From: Solibacillus isronensis
GTDB taxonomy: Bacteria; Bacillota; Bacilli; Bacillales_A; Planococcaceae
NCBI RefSeq assembly: GCF_023715405.1
Contig: NZ_JAMBOC010000005.1
Span: 62,001 to 126,000, forward strand
DNA length: 64,000 nt
Direction: 5' to 3'
In this document: positions 10,146-19,307 of the stretch, one piece after another
Layout: every line of letters starts with the position of its first letter
Position numbering within the stretch: position 1 is the stretch's first letter
Position numbers and translations under genes: made by a program
The notes under the pieces: generated by a model
The model's database searches: none
What the model was told of the DNA's origin: nothing
The model's input: only the letters and a program-made list of their open reading frames with translations

Positions 10146-10451
10146 TTATACCCAGCGTCCGACAATTGGATAATTCCAGTGCTGATCCGATAATGCTTTT
10201 ACAATACCGATGACCGGGGCAATCCAGAAGATGAGTAAAAATACTAATAGGAATGGTAAACCTATTAACAATACAGAAAGGACTCCTGCTATCGCTATTA
10301 AAATTCCGAATACGACCTGGAATAGTAATGCTTGGATTGCTGTACGCTTCACTTCATCTTCAGAACTTATTAAGAAAAACAGAATCGGTACAAGGAACGG
10401 TGCAAAGAATGCACTGGCATGAATGATGATTTTCGACCATTTAGATTCCAT
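10146..10451 (-). CDS. Small membrane protein, DUF4870-like
   Basis: The 101-residue protein has three hydrophobic segments (about 8-28, 38-62 and 64-85) and resembles the DUF4870 (YtxC/Tic20-like) family: an N-terminal HASAFFAPFLVPILFFLIS segment, then RTAIQALLFQVVFG and a C-terminal IGIVKALSDQHWNYPIVGR. The family has no assigned biochemical role. A GAGG site precedes the ATG. It appears to be a single-gene transcript ending at its own terminator. Confidence 0.7.
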   Translation of the reverse strand: MESKWSKIIIHASAFFAPFLVPILFFLISSEDEVKRTAIQALLFQVVFGILIAIAGVLSVLLIGLPFLLVFLLIFWIAPVIGIVKALSDQHWNYPIVGRWV

Positions 10452-10522
10452 TTGTTATCAACCTCACTTTAGTTTATTAGCTTATTTACGGATAATATTC
10501 ATAAAAGTTTCATAGAGAGGAC

Positions 10523-10551
10523 AAAAAATCCCGAATTTTTATTTCGAGATT
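10523..10551 (-). terminator. Terminator after the 71-residue membrane protein gene
   Basis: The arms AATCCCGAA and TTCGAGATT (one G-T pair) are followed on the minus strand by T6. Confidence 0.7.
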
Positions 10552-10571
10552 CTTGTGATGTCTAAATTTAA

Positions 10572-10787
10572 TCAATATGGGCCTCTATCTTTCGGGTTGT
10601 CCCCTTCTTGAGGAAATAAAAAGTAGGAAATAACCGCGGTTAAGATGGTTGCTCCAATAACTATTAAAATCCGATCGCGGTCACCTACTTCTGCATAATT
10701 GTTTACGAGCATAATATACGATGCGATTGCCACCCCAAGCGACAATGGTAAAACAAATTTCAAACGCCCTTTATGAAACTTCATCAT
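10572..10787 (-). CDS. Small two-helix membrane protein of unknown function
   Basis: I do not recognise this 71-residue protein. It has a basic N-terminus (MMKFHKGRLKF), two transmembrane segments (about 10-27 and 40-58) and a polar C-terminal tail rich in Asp, Pro and Gly. The start is placed at the ATG pair behind AAAGGCG; the longer frame has no ribosome site. It is followed by its own terminator. Confidence 0.6.
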   Translation of the reverse strand: MMKFHKGRLKFVLPLSLGVAIASYIMLVNNYAEVGDRDRILIVIGATILTAVISYFLFPQEGDNPKDRGPY

Positions 10788-10870
10788 TACAACGCCTTTC
10801 ATTATTTACTGCATCCATTTTAATAGTTATATACCTCAAATACAAATTAATGTAAATTTTTAATCTTTAT

Positions 10871-10897
10871 AGAAATATTAATGATTTAATCCGATAT
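10871..10897 (+). promoter_or_regulatory. Possible sigma-D (motility) promoter of the chemoreceptor gene
   Basis: TCCGATAT at 10890-10897 closely matches the sigma-D -10 element (GCCGATAT). A poor -35 match (GAAA where TAAA is expected) lies 14-15 bases upstream. Chemoreceptor genes of Bacillus are commonly sigma-D dependent, so the assignment fits the gene. Confidence 0.5.
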
Positions 10898-10944
10898 AAA
10901 CAGTAAAATAGTATTATTTAATAATACATGAATCGAGGAAGAAC

Positions 10945-12258
10945 ATGGGTATTCTGTTTTCAAGAGCAACAAAAGTTTCAAACAAGCCTTATTTTGATAT
11001 TGCAAATTATGCACAGCAAGTAAATCTGGATGTATCAAACTATCCTAACTTACATAAACAGCTTCAATTGCTAAAATTGACGAAAGAGGATTTAGCCGTA
11101 ATTAAACAGCTAGAACCTTTTGCTCAACAAGTTGTTCCAGTTATGGTGGAAAAGTTTTATGGTGCAATCAGCTTAAGTTCGGAGCTTGTAGATATTATAG
11201 GAAGTTCAGCTCGAATGGAGCGTCTTAAAGGTACACTAACAAGGCATTTAGAAGCAATGTTCAACTGTAATATCGATTCACGTTATATTGAAGAACGACA
11301 AACGATTGCGCATGTCCATGTCAAAATCGGCCTGCAATCAAAGTGGTATATTGCATCATTTCAATCGCTAATGACAACGTTTATCGACTTTATCAGTAAA
11401 ATTGAAATGCCGAATGAAGAGATGGCTAAAGCAATTAATGCTTTTTCAAAACTAATCAACTTCGAGCAGCAGCTTGTGATTGAAGCATATGAAAAAGAAG
11501 AGCAGCGCATTCGTACTGAAAGTTTGGAAATGAAATACCGAATCGTAGAGCGAATTCAACATACTGCACAAGAGTTAACGCATATTAGTGATCAGACAAA
11601 TGCCTCATTACAGGAAATTGCGAGTCAATCTGAAGAAATTGCTTCCAACACAAAACAAGGATTAAATTTAGTCGCGGAAACCGAAAATAAATCAACGACA
11701 GGTACTACATATTTAGTTAACCAGACAGCAATTATGACAAACATTTTAGACCGTGTGGACATACTTGAGTCATCAATGGTTAAACTGCGTCAATCATCTA
11801 AAAAAATTGCTGAAATTGTAGGATTAGTAACAGGGATTGCCGATCAGACAAACTTGCTTGCATTAAATGCATCTATTGAAGCAGCACGTGCAGGTGAACA
11901 TGGGAAAGGATTTGCCGTTGTAGCTGATGAAGTCCGAAAGCTTGCTGAGGAAACTAAAAATGCGGTACAAAACGTTTCTCATTTAATTAAAGAAACAGAA
12001 CTTAGCATTTCACAAATGTCCGATTCTGTTTCAAGTGTTGATGAGCAGGTAAAAATGAGCGTGGATACACAAAAAAGCTTGGCAGATTCTTTTACATCCA
12101 TAACGGAAGCAGTACATGGAATTAAAACGCAATATGAAAACACGAATGAGGACATTCATGCCATTTCTTCTGTTATTACCGGTTTGACACATACAACAAA
12201 TGATGTCATGACATCATCCGATTCACTGCTCCACATTGTTCAGGAACTGCATGATTAA
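10945..12258 (+). CDS. hemAT: Soluble haem-based aerotaxis chemoreceptor, HemAT-like
   Basis: This 437-residue protein lacks transmembrane segments. The N-terminal half (about 30-180) is a globin-coupled sensor domain: the [10 protein letters not shown] segment carries H123/H125, the position of the haem-ligating histidine, followed by [10 protein letters not shown]. The C-terminal half is a methyl-accepting signalling domain whose tip reads [36 protein letters not shown], which contacts CheA/CheW. HemAT senses oxygen in Bacillus. The RBS is AGGAAG. It is a single-gene unit ending at a strong terminator shared with the opposing thioesterase gene. Confidence 0.9.
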   Translation: MGILFSRATKVSNKPYFDIANYAQQVNLDVSNYPNLHKQLQLLKLTKEDLAVIKQLEPFAQQVVPVMVEKFYGAISLSSELVDIIGSSARMERLKGTLTRHLEAMFNCNIDSRYIEERQTIAHVHVKIGLQSKWYIASFQSLMTTFIDFISKIEMPNEEMAKAINAFSKLINFEQQLVIEAYEKEEQRIRTESLEMKYRIVERIQHTAQELTHISDQTNASLQEIASQSEEIASNTKQGLNLVAETENKSTTGTTYLVNQTAIMTNILDRVDILESSMVKLRQSSKKIAEIVGLVTGIADQTNLLALNASIEAARAGEHGKGFAVVADEVRKLAEETKNAVQNVSHLIKETELSISQMSDSVSSVDEQVKMSVDTQKSLADSFTSITEAVHGIKTQYENTNEDIHAISSVITGLTHTTNDVMTSSDSLLHIVQELHD

Positions 12259-12273
12259 TTTCGCTTAAATACT

Positions 12274-12317
12274 AAAGGGATATCAAATGGCATTTTGCAT
12301 TTGATATCCCTTTTTTT
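12274..12317. terminator. Bidirectional terminator between hemAT and the thioesterase gene
   Basis: A perfect 16-bp stem (AAAGGGATATCAAATG with its complement) and an eight-base loop are flanked by T runs on the plus strand. It overlaps the stop codon of the thioesterase gene by two bases. Confidence 0.9.
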
Positions 12318-12804
12318 ATGCACGGCGCTTTTTTGATAATGCTCGCTTTTGTTTTCGATGTTCCTGACGAATTGGGCCTGTTTCAAATAAATGACGTTCG
12401 AAATCCGTCTCCGGTTCAACACCCGGTACTTCTTTCGGCTTGCCGTTTTCGTCAATCGCTACCATCGTTACGAATGATTCCGTCGTCAGTTTCTTTGCAC
12501 CTGTTTTAATATTTCTTGATACAACTCGTACATATACTTCCATCGAAGTACGACCTGTTCCAGATACAACAGCTTCCAACTCAATCATATCGCCTGCATA
12601 GGCAGAGGAAACGAAGTCTACTGAGTCAAAAGAAGCAGTAACGACTTCACCTTGACAATGTTTCATTGCTGCAATCGCAGCAATTTCATCAATATATGCT
12701 AACACTTTCCCTCCAAATATCGACTGATGATGATTTGTATCAGGAGGCAGTACTAATCGTGTTTGGATAGATTTTGAAAAGCTCATTGGCAGAGTATTTT
12801 TCAT
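12316..12804 (-). CDS. Acyl-CoA thioesterase (hotdog fold, YkhA/YciA type)
   Basis: This probably hydrolyses acyl-CoA thioesters. The 162-residue protein begins MKNTLPMSFSKSIQTR at the ATG behind AAAGGAGG (the longer frame has no site). The segment PPDTNHHQSIFGGKVLAYIDEIAAIAA matches the family pattern in which the Asn/Gly/Asp of N-x-x-G-x-x-x-x-x-x-x-D supplies the active site, and TASFDSVDFVSSAYAGDMIELEAVV completes the hotdog strand pattern. The C-terminus is a basic KKRAL..KKRRA tail. It is a single gene. Confidence 0.88.
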   Translation of the reverse strand: MKNTLPMSFSKSIQTRLVLPPDTNHHQSIFGGKVLAYIDEIAAIAAMKHCQGEVVTASFDSVDFVSSAYAGDMIELEAVVSGTGRTSMEVYVRVVSRNIKTGAKKLTTESFVTMVAIDENGKPKEVPGVEPETDFERHLFETGPIRQEHRKQKRALSKKRRA

Positions 12805-12868
12805 AATCTTCCTCCTTTCTAGACTACACTCCATGTTACTATTCGGAAGATGGAAGTGCTAGTACAAA

Positions 12869-14299
12869 CTATTCATAATTCAACTTCATCGTAATAAATT
12901 TTAAATCGGTCATTTCTTCCACTGCATACTTAATGCCTTCTTTACCGTAGCCGCTCATTTTGACGCCCCCATACGGCATATTGTCTACACGGAATGTCGG
13001 AATATCGTTAATGATTACCGCGCCTGCTTCAATCTCTTCAGCGGCTTTCATCGCATCTGTTAATACATTTGTGTAAATACCCGCATTTAACGCAAGCTCC
13101 GATTCATTTACAAAAGCAATTGCTTCGTCCAGCGTATCATATGGCACAATGGATACAATCGGTGCAAAAGTCTCTTGGCAAACAATTTTCATATCGGGCT
13201 TCACATTCGTCATGACAGTTGGGGAGCAAGTACGCTCTGTAAATTCAGCTCCCGTTGCAACCGTTGCACCTTGCTGTTTCGCCTCTTCAATCCAGTTTTT
13301 TATACGGCTAACTTCATCCGGATGAATCATTGCACTCACATCCGTTTTTTCATCATGCGGATCCCCTACAATCAATTTCTTAGTCTCTTCAACAAATAAT
13401 TTTGTAAATGCGTCATAAATTGAAGTATGAACATAAATACGTTGCAATGAAATACATACTTGTCCGGCAAATCCAAAAGCGCCGCCAACACCACGCTTCA
13501 TAATTTTTTCAAGCGGTGTTGAAGGTTCTACAATGAGTGCCGCATTTGAACCAAGCTCTAATGTAATTTTTCGCAAGCCGATTTTTTCTTTAATTTTTAG
13601 GCCTACCGCACCACTACCTGTAAATGTCACTTTTTTTACAAGTGGATGTGTGACAAGTGTTTCGCTCAATTCCCCACCACTGCCAGTTACAATTTGCAAT
13701 GCGCCATCCGGTAAACCTGCTTCTTTGAAAATTTCAGCCATTACAAGTGCACTTAACGGGGTTTGGGATGCAGGCTTTAATACAACTGTATTCCCTACAG
13801 CAAAGGCTGGACCTAATTTATGGGCTACGAGATTAAATGGAAAATTAAACGGTGTAATCGCAGAAACTACGCCTAATGGAACTCGTTTTGTATAACCGAT
13901 ACGGTCTTTTACACCTGGTGCTGCATCCATCGGAATCGTTTCGCCTGTACTTTGTTTTGCCGCTTCTGCTGCAAATTGATAAGTCGCAATCGTACGGTCT
14001 ATTTCGGCAATACCTGCTGATATCGGTTTTGCCGCTTCATCCGCCAATATTTTTGCAAGTTCTTGTTTACGTTCCCGCATGATCGTCACAACTTTGTATA
14101 AAATTTCCGCACGTTCATACGCAGTCGTTTTTTTGAATGACTGGAATGTTTGATGTGCGCCTTCAATTGCACGCTCCACGTCCGCTGCTGTCGCTTTTGC
14201 TACATTTGCAAGGACTTCTCCCGTATAAGGTGCTGTTAACTCAGTCGTTTCATTCGTACTTTCCCATTGGCCATTAATCCATAATTTTGTCTGTTTCAT
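12869..14299 (-). CDS. NAD(P)-dependent aldehyde dehydrogenase, lactaldehyde/GAPN-like
   Basis: This 476-residue aldehyde dehydrogenase oxidises an aldehyde to the acid using NAD(P)+. The cofactor segment VSAITPFNFPFNLVAHK with VLKPASQTP, the catalytic glutamate in TLELGSNAA and the catalytic cysteine in GFAGQVCISLQRIYV are all present. The pattern (GQVCIS, ELGSNAALIV) is that of the lactaldehyde/sulfolactaldehyde/non-phosphorylating GAPDH branch rather than of betaine aldehyde dehydrogenases; the exact substrate cannot be read from the sequence. It lies 31 bases downstream of the DUF4003 gene. Confidence 0.87.
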   Translation of the reverse strand: MKQTKLWINGQWESTNETTELTAPYTGEVLANVAKATAADVERAIEGAHQTFQSFKKTTAYERAEILYKVVTIMRERKQELAKILADEAAKPISAGIAEIDRTIATYQFAAEAAKQSTGETIPMDAAPGVKDRIGYTKRVPLGVVSAITPFNFPFNLVAHKLGPAFAVGNTVVLKPASQTPLSALVMAEIFKEAGLPDGALQIVTGSGGELSETLVTHPLVKKVTFTGSGAVGLKIKEKIGLRKITLELGSNAALIVEPSTPLEKIMKRGVGGAFGFAGQVCISLQRIYVHTSIYDAFTKLFVEETKKLIVGDPHDEKTDVSAMIHPDEVSRIKNWIEEAKQQGATVATGAEFTERTCSPTVMTNVKPDMKIVCQETFAPIVSIVPYDTLDEAIAFVNESELALNAGIYTNVLTDAMKAAEEIEAGAVIINDIPTFRVDNMPYGGVKMSGYGKEGIKYAVEEMTDLKFITMKLNYE

Positions 14300-14330
14300 T
14301 TAATTCACTCCTCACTATTGTTTACCCAAA

Positions 14331-15305
14331 CTAAAAAAATATATCGAGAATATCGAATGCTAATAAAAATGGAATATCACCTATATAATCGCTCATCGCA
14401 AGAGCCTGCATAAATAATAAACTATCGTTGAAATCGGATAACATATCATTTTCGATGAAACTTTTCAGCACATACTGGGCAGCGGTCATTAAAGCATACG
14501 CCTGCATATCCATAAACATCGGAAGCTTGACGAGTGACCGTTCCATTTCTACAATTTCACCGACAACTTCTGATGTAGCTCCCGCTAAAGCTAGCAAAGC
14601 TAGATATGGATAAAACCTTTTCTTCACTTTCACGCCATTATTGATAAATGACTGCTTCATCGCAACTACATAATCAACCAATACAGGCTGAAATTCCTCA
14701 TCATACAATGGCAATAGCTGTGTCATTGCCTGTAGGGCATCTCCATTTTTAAACCCTTTACCGTGTAAAGCATCATAGTATTTCCGCATTGTTTCAGCGA
14801 GTTTAACCGGGTCACTTTGCTTCTTCATCAGTAAAACTGCATATGGGATATCATCTTTACCCGTCAGGAAGAAATGATACCTTTTCATTTCATCATGTAA
14901 GATTTTTGCTTTTTTTGCATGTGCTTCATCCATTAAAAATAGGGCTGCAATTCGTTGATAGCCACTGCTTTTAAACCCTGCATTCAATAGCGCCTTTTCA
15001 TTTAATCTTACTCGCTGAAGCTCCTGTTCAGGCTGCGGATGCAATACGAAATGGGCTAACATTTTATACGTTAAAACCGATTTATTCGACGGCGTAGAGA
15101 AAAACTCGAGGAAGGATTGCTTGGACTTTTGACTATGTATATCTTTTACTTTTTTCTCAAATAAAGGGCCATTAAATGTTTCACGTGAAAATGTAAATTG
15201 GACAGCTAACGGTATTCGGGCATTGCTTTGAACATCCGCTCCGAAAAATAGCTCCATCCGCTCATTATTGTTTTTAAGTAATTGTATAAAGGCTGTTTGA
15301 TCCAT
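14331..15305 (-). CDS. DUF4003 family protein
   Basis: The 324-residue predominantly helical protein has no signal peptide or clear transmembrane segment. The N-terminus (FIQLLKNNNERMELFFGADVQSNARIPLA) and the helical repeats with RVRLNEKALLNAGFKSSGYQRIAALFLMDE are those of the DUF4003 family of Bacillales, which has no known function. The ATG is behind TAGGAG. It may be cotranscribed with the aldehyde dehydrogenase that follows, although the same gap could hold a weak promoter. Confidence 0.7.
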   Translation of the reverse strand: MDQTAFIQLLKNNNERMELFFGADVQSNARIPLAVQFTFSRETFNGPLFEKKVKDIHSQKSKQSFLEFFSTPSNKSVLTYKMLAHFVLHPQPEQELQRVRLNEKALLNAGFKSSGYQRIAALFLMDEAHAKKAKILHDEMKRYHFFLTGKDDIPYAVLLMKKQSDPVKLAETMRKYYDALHGKGFKNGDALQAMTQLLPLYDEEFQPVLVDYVVAMKQSFINNGVKVKKRFYPYLALLALAGATSEVVGEIVEMERSLVKLPMFMDMQAYALMTAAQYVLKSFIENDMLSDFNDSLLFMQALAMSDYIGDIPFLLAFDILDIFF

Positions 15306-15375
15306 CAGTTCACACTCCTACTTATAATTATACGCCTAAATTTTTGAAGTGAAAAAATTTTGCCTTTCCCCATAA

Positions 15376-15416
15376 CAAAAAGAGAATGCTGTTTGTCGAA
15401 CCAGCATTCCCTTTTT
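15376..15416 (-). terminator. Terminator after the DUF779 gene
   Basis: The arms GAATGCTG and CAGCATTC, extended by flanking A/T pairs, have T5 on the minus-strand side. It ends the exaC-DUF779 transcript. Confidence 0.85.
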
Positions 15417-15421
15417 CAACG

Positions 15422-15787
15422 TTATACTTGAAGCTCATCAAGCTCTTCTTTTGTGAAGGCCCTTGATCTAGATAAAAAGCGCTTCCCTTCGACGCCTTCC
15501 AACGAAAACATTCCACCACGTCCATCGACGACATCAATAATAATCTGTGTATGCTTCCAATAATCATATTGGTTTTTGTGCATATAAAACGGACTTCCGC
15601 CAATATGACCAAGCAATATATCCTGGTTGCCGATAATTAAATCGCCATCAGGATAACACATTGGGGACGAACCATCACAGCAGCCTCCGGATTGATGGAA
15701 CATAACCGGTCCGTGGCGTTCTTTCAACTTCTCGATTAATTGCAGTGCTGCATCGGTTGCTATAACACGTTCAACCAAATTTTGCAC
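15422..15787 (-). CDS. DUF779 family protein, aldehyde dehydrogenase partner
   Basis: The 121-residue protein contains the conserved GPVMFHQSGGCCDGSSPMCYP segment with three cysteines, and DVVDGRGGMFSLEGVEGKRFLSR near the C-terminus. DUF779 genes are repeatedly found directly behind acetaldehyde-type dehydrogenase genes, as here (nine-base gap), but their role is not settled; the cysteine cluster suggests metal binding or redox chemistry. The start is GTG behind GAGGGGG. The strong terminator that follows marks the end of a two-gene operon. Confidence 0.87.
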   Translation of the reverse strand: MQNLVERVIATDAALQLIEKLKERHGPVMFHQSGGCCDGSSPMCYPDGDLIIGNQDILLGHIGGSPFYMHKNQYDYWKHTQIIIDVVDGRGGMFSLEGVEGKRFLSRSRAFTKEELDELQV

Positions 15788-15795
15788 CCCCTCTC

Positions 15796-17322
15796 TTAGA
15801 AGAAGCCTAAGCGGTTTTCATCATAGCTTACTAAAAGGTTTTTCGTTTGTTGATAGTGGCTTAACATCATTTTATGGTTTTCGCGTCCTACACCACTCAT
15901 CTTGTAGCCGCCAAACGCCGCATGTGCCGGATATGCATGGTAGCAGTTCGTCCATACACGTCCTGCCTGAATGCCGCGGCCGAAGCGGTAAGCGGTATTC
16001 ATATCACGTGTCCAAACACCTGATCCCAATCCGTATAATGTATCATTTGCGATTTCCAAAGCTTCTTCTTTCGTTTTAAATGTTGTTACAGCAACAACCG
16101 GACCGAAGATTTCCTCTTGGAAAATACGCATTTTATTATGACCTTTAAATACAGTCGGTTTAATATAGTAGCCTTCTGCATAGTCGCCGCCTAAATCATT
16201 TTTCTCGCCGCCGATTAAGCATTCCGCGCCCTCTTCTTTACCGATTTGTAAATAAGATTGGATTTTCTCCATTTGTTCTGATGATGCTTGAGCACCCATC
16301 ATTGTATCTGTATCTAAAGGGTTACCTGTTTTAATTGCTTCTACACGCTTTAATACGCGCTCCATAAATTTCTCGTAAATCGACTCCTGAATAAGTGCAC
16401 GAGAAGGACATGTACATACTTCGCCTTGGTTTAAAGCAAATAATACGAAGCCTTCCACTGCTTTATCCAAGAATGCATCGTCTGCATCCATAATATCTTC
16501 AAAGAAAATGTTCGGTGATTTACCGCCCAATTCAAGAGTAACCGGAATTAGATTTTGTGATGCATATTGCATAATAAGGCGACCTGTCGTCGTCTCACCG
16601 GTAAACGCAATTTTACCAATGCGCGGATTTGAAGCTAACGGCTTTCCTGCTTCTAAACCGAAGCCATTCACAACATTCAGCACACCTGGCGGGAGTAAAT
16701 CTTCAATCAGCTCAACAAGCACTAAAATGGATGCTGGTGTTTGCTCAGCCGGCTTTAATACGACACAGTTTCCTGCAGCTAAAGCAGGTGCCAATTTCCA
16801 GACAGCCATCAATAACGGGAAGTTCCATGGAATAATTTGCCCAACTACACCGATCGGCTCATGGAAGTGATATGCCACTGTATTTTCATCAATCTGACTA
16901 AGAGACCCTTCCTGTGCGCGTAAAGCACCCGCAAAGTAGCGGAAGTGATCAATGCCCAAAGGTAAATCTGCATTCAATGTTTCACGTACTGCCTTACCGT
17001 TATCCCATGTTTCTGCAACGGCCAGCATTTCTAAATTTTGTTCCATACGATCTGCAATTTTAAGTAAAATATTCGAGCGCTCAGTTGCTGATGTCTTACC
17101 CCAGGCATCCTTTGCTGCATGTGCTGCATCTAAAGCAAGCTCGATATCTTCTTCCGTAGAACGCGCCACTTGGGTAAATACTTTACCAGTTACAGGGGTA
17201 ATATTGTCGAAGTACTCCCCTTTTACTGGCGGTGTCCATTTACCACCGATAAAGTTGTCGTAACGCTCCTTGAAATTTACTAATGCGCCATCCGTGTTTG
17301 GATTTTGATACACTGCTGCCAT
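15796..17322 (-). CDS. exaC: Acetaldehyde-type NAD+ aldehyde dehydrogenase
   Basis: This 508-residue enzyme oxidises acetaldehyde or related short aldehydes. It shows [30 protein letters not shown], the catalytic glutamate in [16 protein letters not shown] and the catalytic cysteine in [18 protein letters not shown]. That last motif, and the C-terminal [16 protein letters not shown], are typical of the ExaC/AldB group that pairs with DUF779. I use the ATG behind AAAGGGGAGAG seven codons inside the longest frame. Together with the zinc alcohol dehydrogenase and acetate transporter elsewhere in the window it fits C2 metabolism, though those genes are not linked to it. Confidence 0.92.
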   Translation of the reverse strand: MAAVYQNPNTDGALVNFKERYDNFIGGKWTPPVKGEYFDNITPVTGKVFTQVARSTEEDIELALDAAHAAKDAWGKTSATERSNILLKIADRMEQNLEMLAVAETWDNGKAVRETLNADLPLGIDHFRYFAGALRAQEGSLSQIDENTVAYHFHEPIGVVGQIIPWNFPLLMAVWKLAPALAAGNCVVLKPAEQTPASILVLVELIEDLLPPGVLNVVNGFGLEAGKPLASNPRIGKIAFTGETTTGRLIMQYASQNLIPVTLELGGKSPNIFFEDIMDADDAFLDKAVEGFVLFALNQGEVCTCPSRALIQESIYEKFMERVLKRVEAIKTGNPLDTDTMMGAQASSEQMEKIQSYLQIGKEEGAECLIGGEKNDLGGDYAEGYYIKPTVFKGHNKMRIFQEEIFGPVVAVTTFKTKEEALEIANDTLYGLGSGVWTRDMNTAYRFGRGIQAGRVWTNCYHAYPAHAAFGGYKMSGVGRENHKMMLSHYQQTKNLLVSYDENRLGFF

Positions 17323-17675
17323 TGAAATCTCTCCCCTTTGCACAAATTATGGTGACCATACCTTCTCGTTAAAAGGAGTGCTGAAATTCATGCTGTAAAG
17401 CTCACTCTTCTGTGAGAGGTATCTTCATCTATTATATTGTCAGAAAAGTGGAATCATTTCAAATATTAAACTACAATTTTCTGATTATTTTATTATTCTC
17501 TACTCTGTTATACTGAAAATGAAGAGAATACTATAATAAAAATGTATAAAATGGGTAAATTCCAGTAAAGATAAGTTTGTTCATTATATAATCAAGCGTC
17601 ATTTTGAACGAAGTATTACAAAATTACAGATAAACTCATGTATACTGAAGATATTCTATTAGTAGGTGAAAAATT
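17323..17675. other. Divergent promoter region between exaC and the pseudouridine synthase gene
   Basis: The 353-base AT-rich gap holds no gene. It contains a perfect palindrome TATGGTGACCATA at 17347-17359 close to the exaC start and a short hairpin CTCAC-TCTTCT-GTGAG at 17402-17417, both possible control sites for exaC. A TATACT at 17640-17645 is a candidate -10 for the plus-strand gene. No sigma-54 (-24/-12) site is convincing. Confidence 0.4.
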
Positions 17676-18380
17676 ATGAGAATCAATAAATTTTTAGCAG
17701 AAACAGGCATCGTGTCCCGTCGCGGTGCAGATAAATGGGTAGAAGACGGCCGTGTAAAAATTAATGGGGTTGTTGCGACAAACGGCAGCCAAGTTGAAAC
17801 AGGCGATGAAGTATTAGTTGATGGCAAGCCTGTAAAAAGACAGGAAGAATTAGTCTACATTGTACTGAACAAGCCTGTTGGAATTACGAGTACAACGGAA
17901 AAGCATATCGAAGGAAATGTTGTGGATTTTATAAACCACCCGCTCCGTATTTTCCATATCGGACGACTGGATAAGGATTCAGAAGGATTACTGCTTCTTA
18001 CGAATGATGGAGATATCGTCAACGAAATTTTACGAGCAGAAAACCACCATGAAAAGGAATATGTTGTGCAGGTAGACAAGCCGATTACCGATCAATTTAT
18101 TCGTGACATGAGCTCGGGCGTGGAAATTTTAGATACAACGACATTACCTTGCCGAGTAGAAAAGGTTTCCTCAAAAGTATTTAAAATTATTTTAGAGCAA
18201 GGATTAAATCGTCAAATTCGCCGTATGTGTTCTGCTCTTGGCTATTCTGTACAGCGATTACAGCGCATTCGTATTATGAATATTCATATCGGGAATTTAA
18301 AAGTCGGACAGTGGCGTGACCTTACAGATAAAGAAAGAAATGAACTGTTCCAATTACTGAGCTACACACCAAAGCAATAA
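17676..18380 (+). CDS. RsuA/RluB/RluF-family rRNA pseudouridine synthase, RluF-like
   Basis: This 234-residue enzyme isomerises a uridine in rRNA. An N-terminal S4 RNA-binding domain (about 1-60: MRINKFLAETGIVSRRGADKWVEDGRVKING) precedes the catalytic domain with GRLDKDSEGLLLLTNDG, where D99 is the catalytic aspartate, and GLNRQIRRMC near the C-terminus. The start MRINKFLAETG with GVVATNGSQVETGDEV resembles RluF (23S rRNA U2604) more than RluB; the target base is inferred only. The RBS is AGGTGA. A terminator follows immediately. Confidence 0.88.
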   Translation: MRINKFLAETGIVSRRGADKWVEDGRVKINGVVATNGSQVETGDEVLVDGKPVKRQEELVYIVLNKPVGITSTTEKHIEGNVVDFINHPLRIFHIGRLDKDSEGLLLLTNDGDIVNEILRAENHHEKEYVVQVDKPITDQFIRDMSSGVEILDTTTLPCRVEKVSSKVFKIILEQGLNRQIRRMCSALGYSVQRLQRIRIMNIHIGNLKVGQWRDLTDKERNELFQLLSYTPKQ

Positions 18381-18412
18381 GGAATGTTCTCCTATTGTGA
18401 ACATTCCTTTAT
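18379..18412 (+). terminator. Terminator after the pseudouridine synthase gene
   Basis: The stem AAGGAATGTTC/GAACATTCCTT is followed by TTTAT. It overlaps the stop codon and sits only 20 bases before the next start codon, so partial read-through into the next gene is likely. Confidence 0.75.
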
Positions 18413-18431
18413 ATGCAAAGGGGGTATCATC

Positions 18432-19157
18432 ATGCTGACAATTAAACCAACTGAAAACTTAACAGGATTAACGGTAAGTGGAGATTATTGGGATTTAGAT
18501 GATATTATTCATGCAATTTATGAAGTGATTGGGGAAGAAAAGCGCTACTTTCATTATGAGGGTGTAAGACAGCGCTTATTATCATTTTGTTTGAAAATGC
18601 GCCAGGCTTCCAAAGGTGAACACCATATTGATTTCGTGCCAAATGGTATGAATAAAGAGACGAAAAAGAAAATGAATGCCATTATCCCTGAGCGAAATAT
18701 TTATTACGGGGTAAATTTTTTATTACCTGAGCTTGTTTTTGCAGCACTGGCATTAAATGATTTCATTTCTCTTTATAAACAGACTATTAATAATTCAGAG
18801 TGGAGCATCGCTGTTACATCGGTTCGTAAATTCCAAGCACTTGTTGCTGACGCGATCGCCTCTTTCATGACAAAGGAGCATTACGCAGCATTTTTAACGA
18901 GGCTTCATACAAAATCACCTTTGTTCCATCAGTATGCAACACAGTATGTTGATATTTTAAATTTGGAGTATTTATCATTAACTAAAGAGGAACGTGCAAC
19001 ACATATTACATCGTTTGCTTTACGCTTTTTAACAGAGGATGAGACGTATAAAGTACTCATTCAGCAGCTTTTAGGGGTGACAAGTATTTCAAAGCAATCT
19101 TTCCATGAAGTCGAGCTTACATTTAAATATCCAGAAGAGGATACAATCGTTTGGTAG
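18432..19157 (+). CDS. Conserved protein of unknown function (possibly DUF6904 family)
   Basis: The 241-residue soluble protein begins MLTIKPTENLTGLTVSGDYWDLDDIIHAIYEVIG at the ATG behind AAAGGGGG; the longer frame runs back through the preceding terminator and lacks a site. I recall this N-terminal pattern from the DUF6904 family of Bacillales, but that is recognition by eye only. The middle is helical with no catalytic motif I can identify and there is no signal peptide. A strong terminator follows. Confidence 0.6.
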   Translation: MLTIKPTENLTGLTVSGDYWDLDDIIHAIYEVIGEEKRYFHYEGVRQRLLSFCLKMRQASKGEHHIDFVPNGMNKETKKKMNAIIPERNIYYGVNFLLPELVFAALALNDFISLYKQTINNSEWSIAVTSVRKFQALVADAIASFMTKEHYAAFLTRLHTKSPLFHQYATQYVDILNLEYLSLTKEERATHITSFALRFLTEDETYKVLIQQLLGVTSISKQSFHEVELTFKYPEEDTIVW

Positions 19158-19195
19158 CCTTTGTAGGGGCCTATAAAGATACCGCATCTAAAACC

Positions 19196-19236
19196 AAAAC
19201 CACCATTTCCCTTTGAGAGGAAAATGGTGGTTTTTT
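19196..19236 (+). terminator. Terminator after the 18432-19157 gene
   Basis: The arms AAAACCACCATTTCC and GGAAAATGGTGGTTTT (one bulged base) precede a T6 run on the plus strand. Confidence 0.88.
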
Positions 19237-19307
19237 GCTGTAACCCGTCTCTTATTGTTTCTCTTCACTTTTCCCAGGGAAGAAACTGCTTCTTTCCCCA
19301 TCCTAAT

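Noticed and set aside
17323..17420. Sigma-54 (-24/-12) promoter ahead of exaC
   Set aside because: GG and GC doublets with the required spacing are not present; only a palindrome and a short hairpin are seen.
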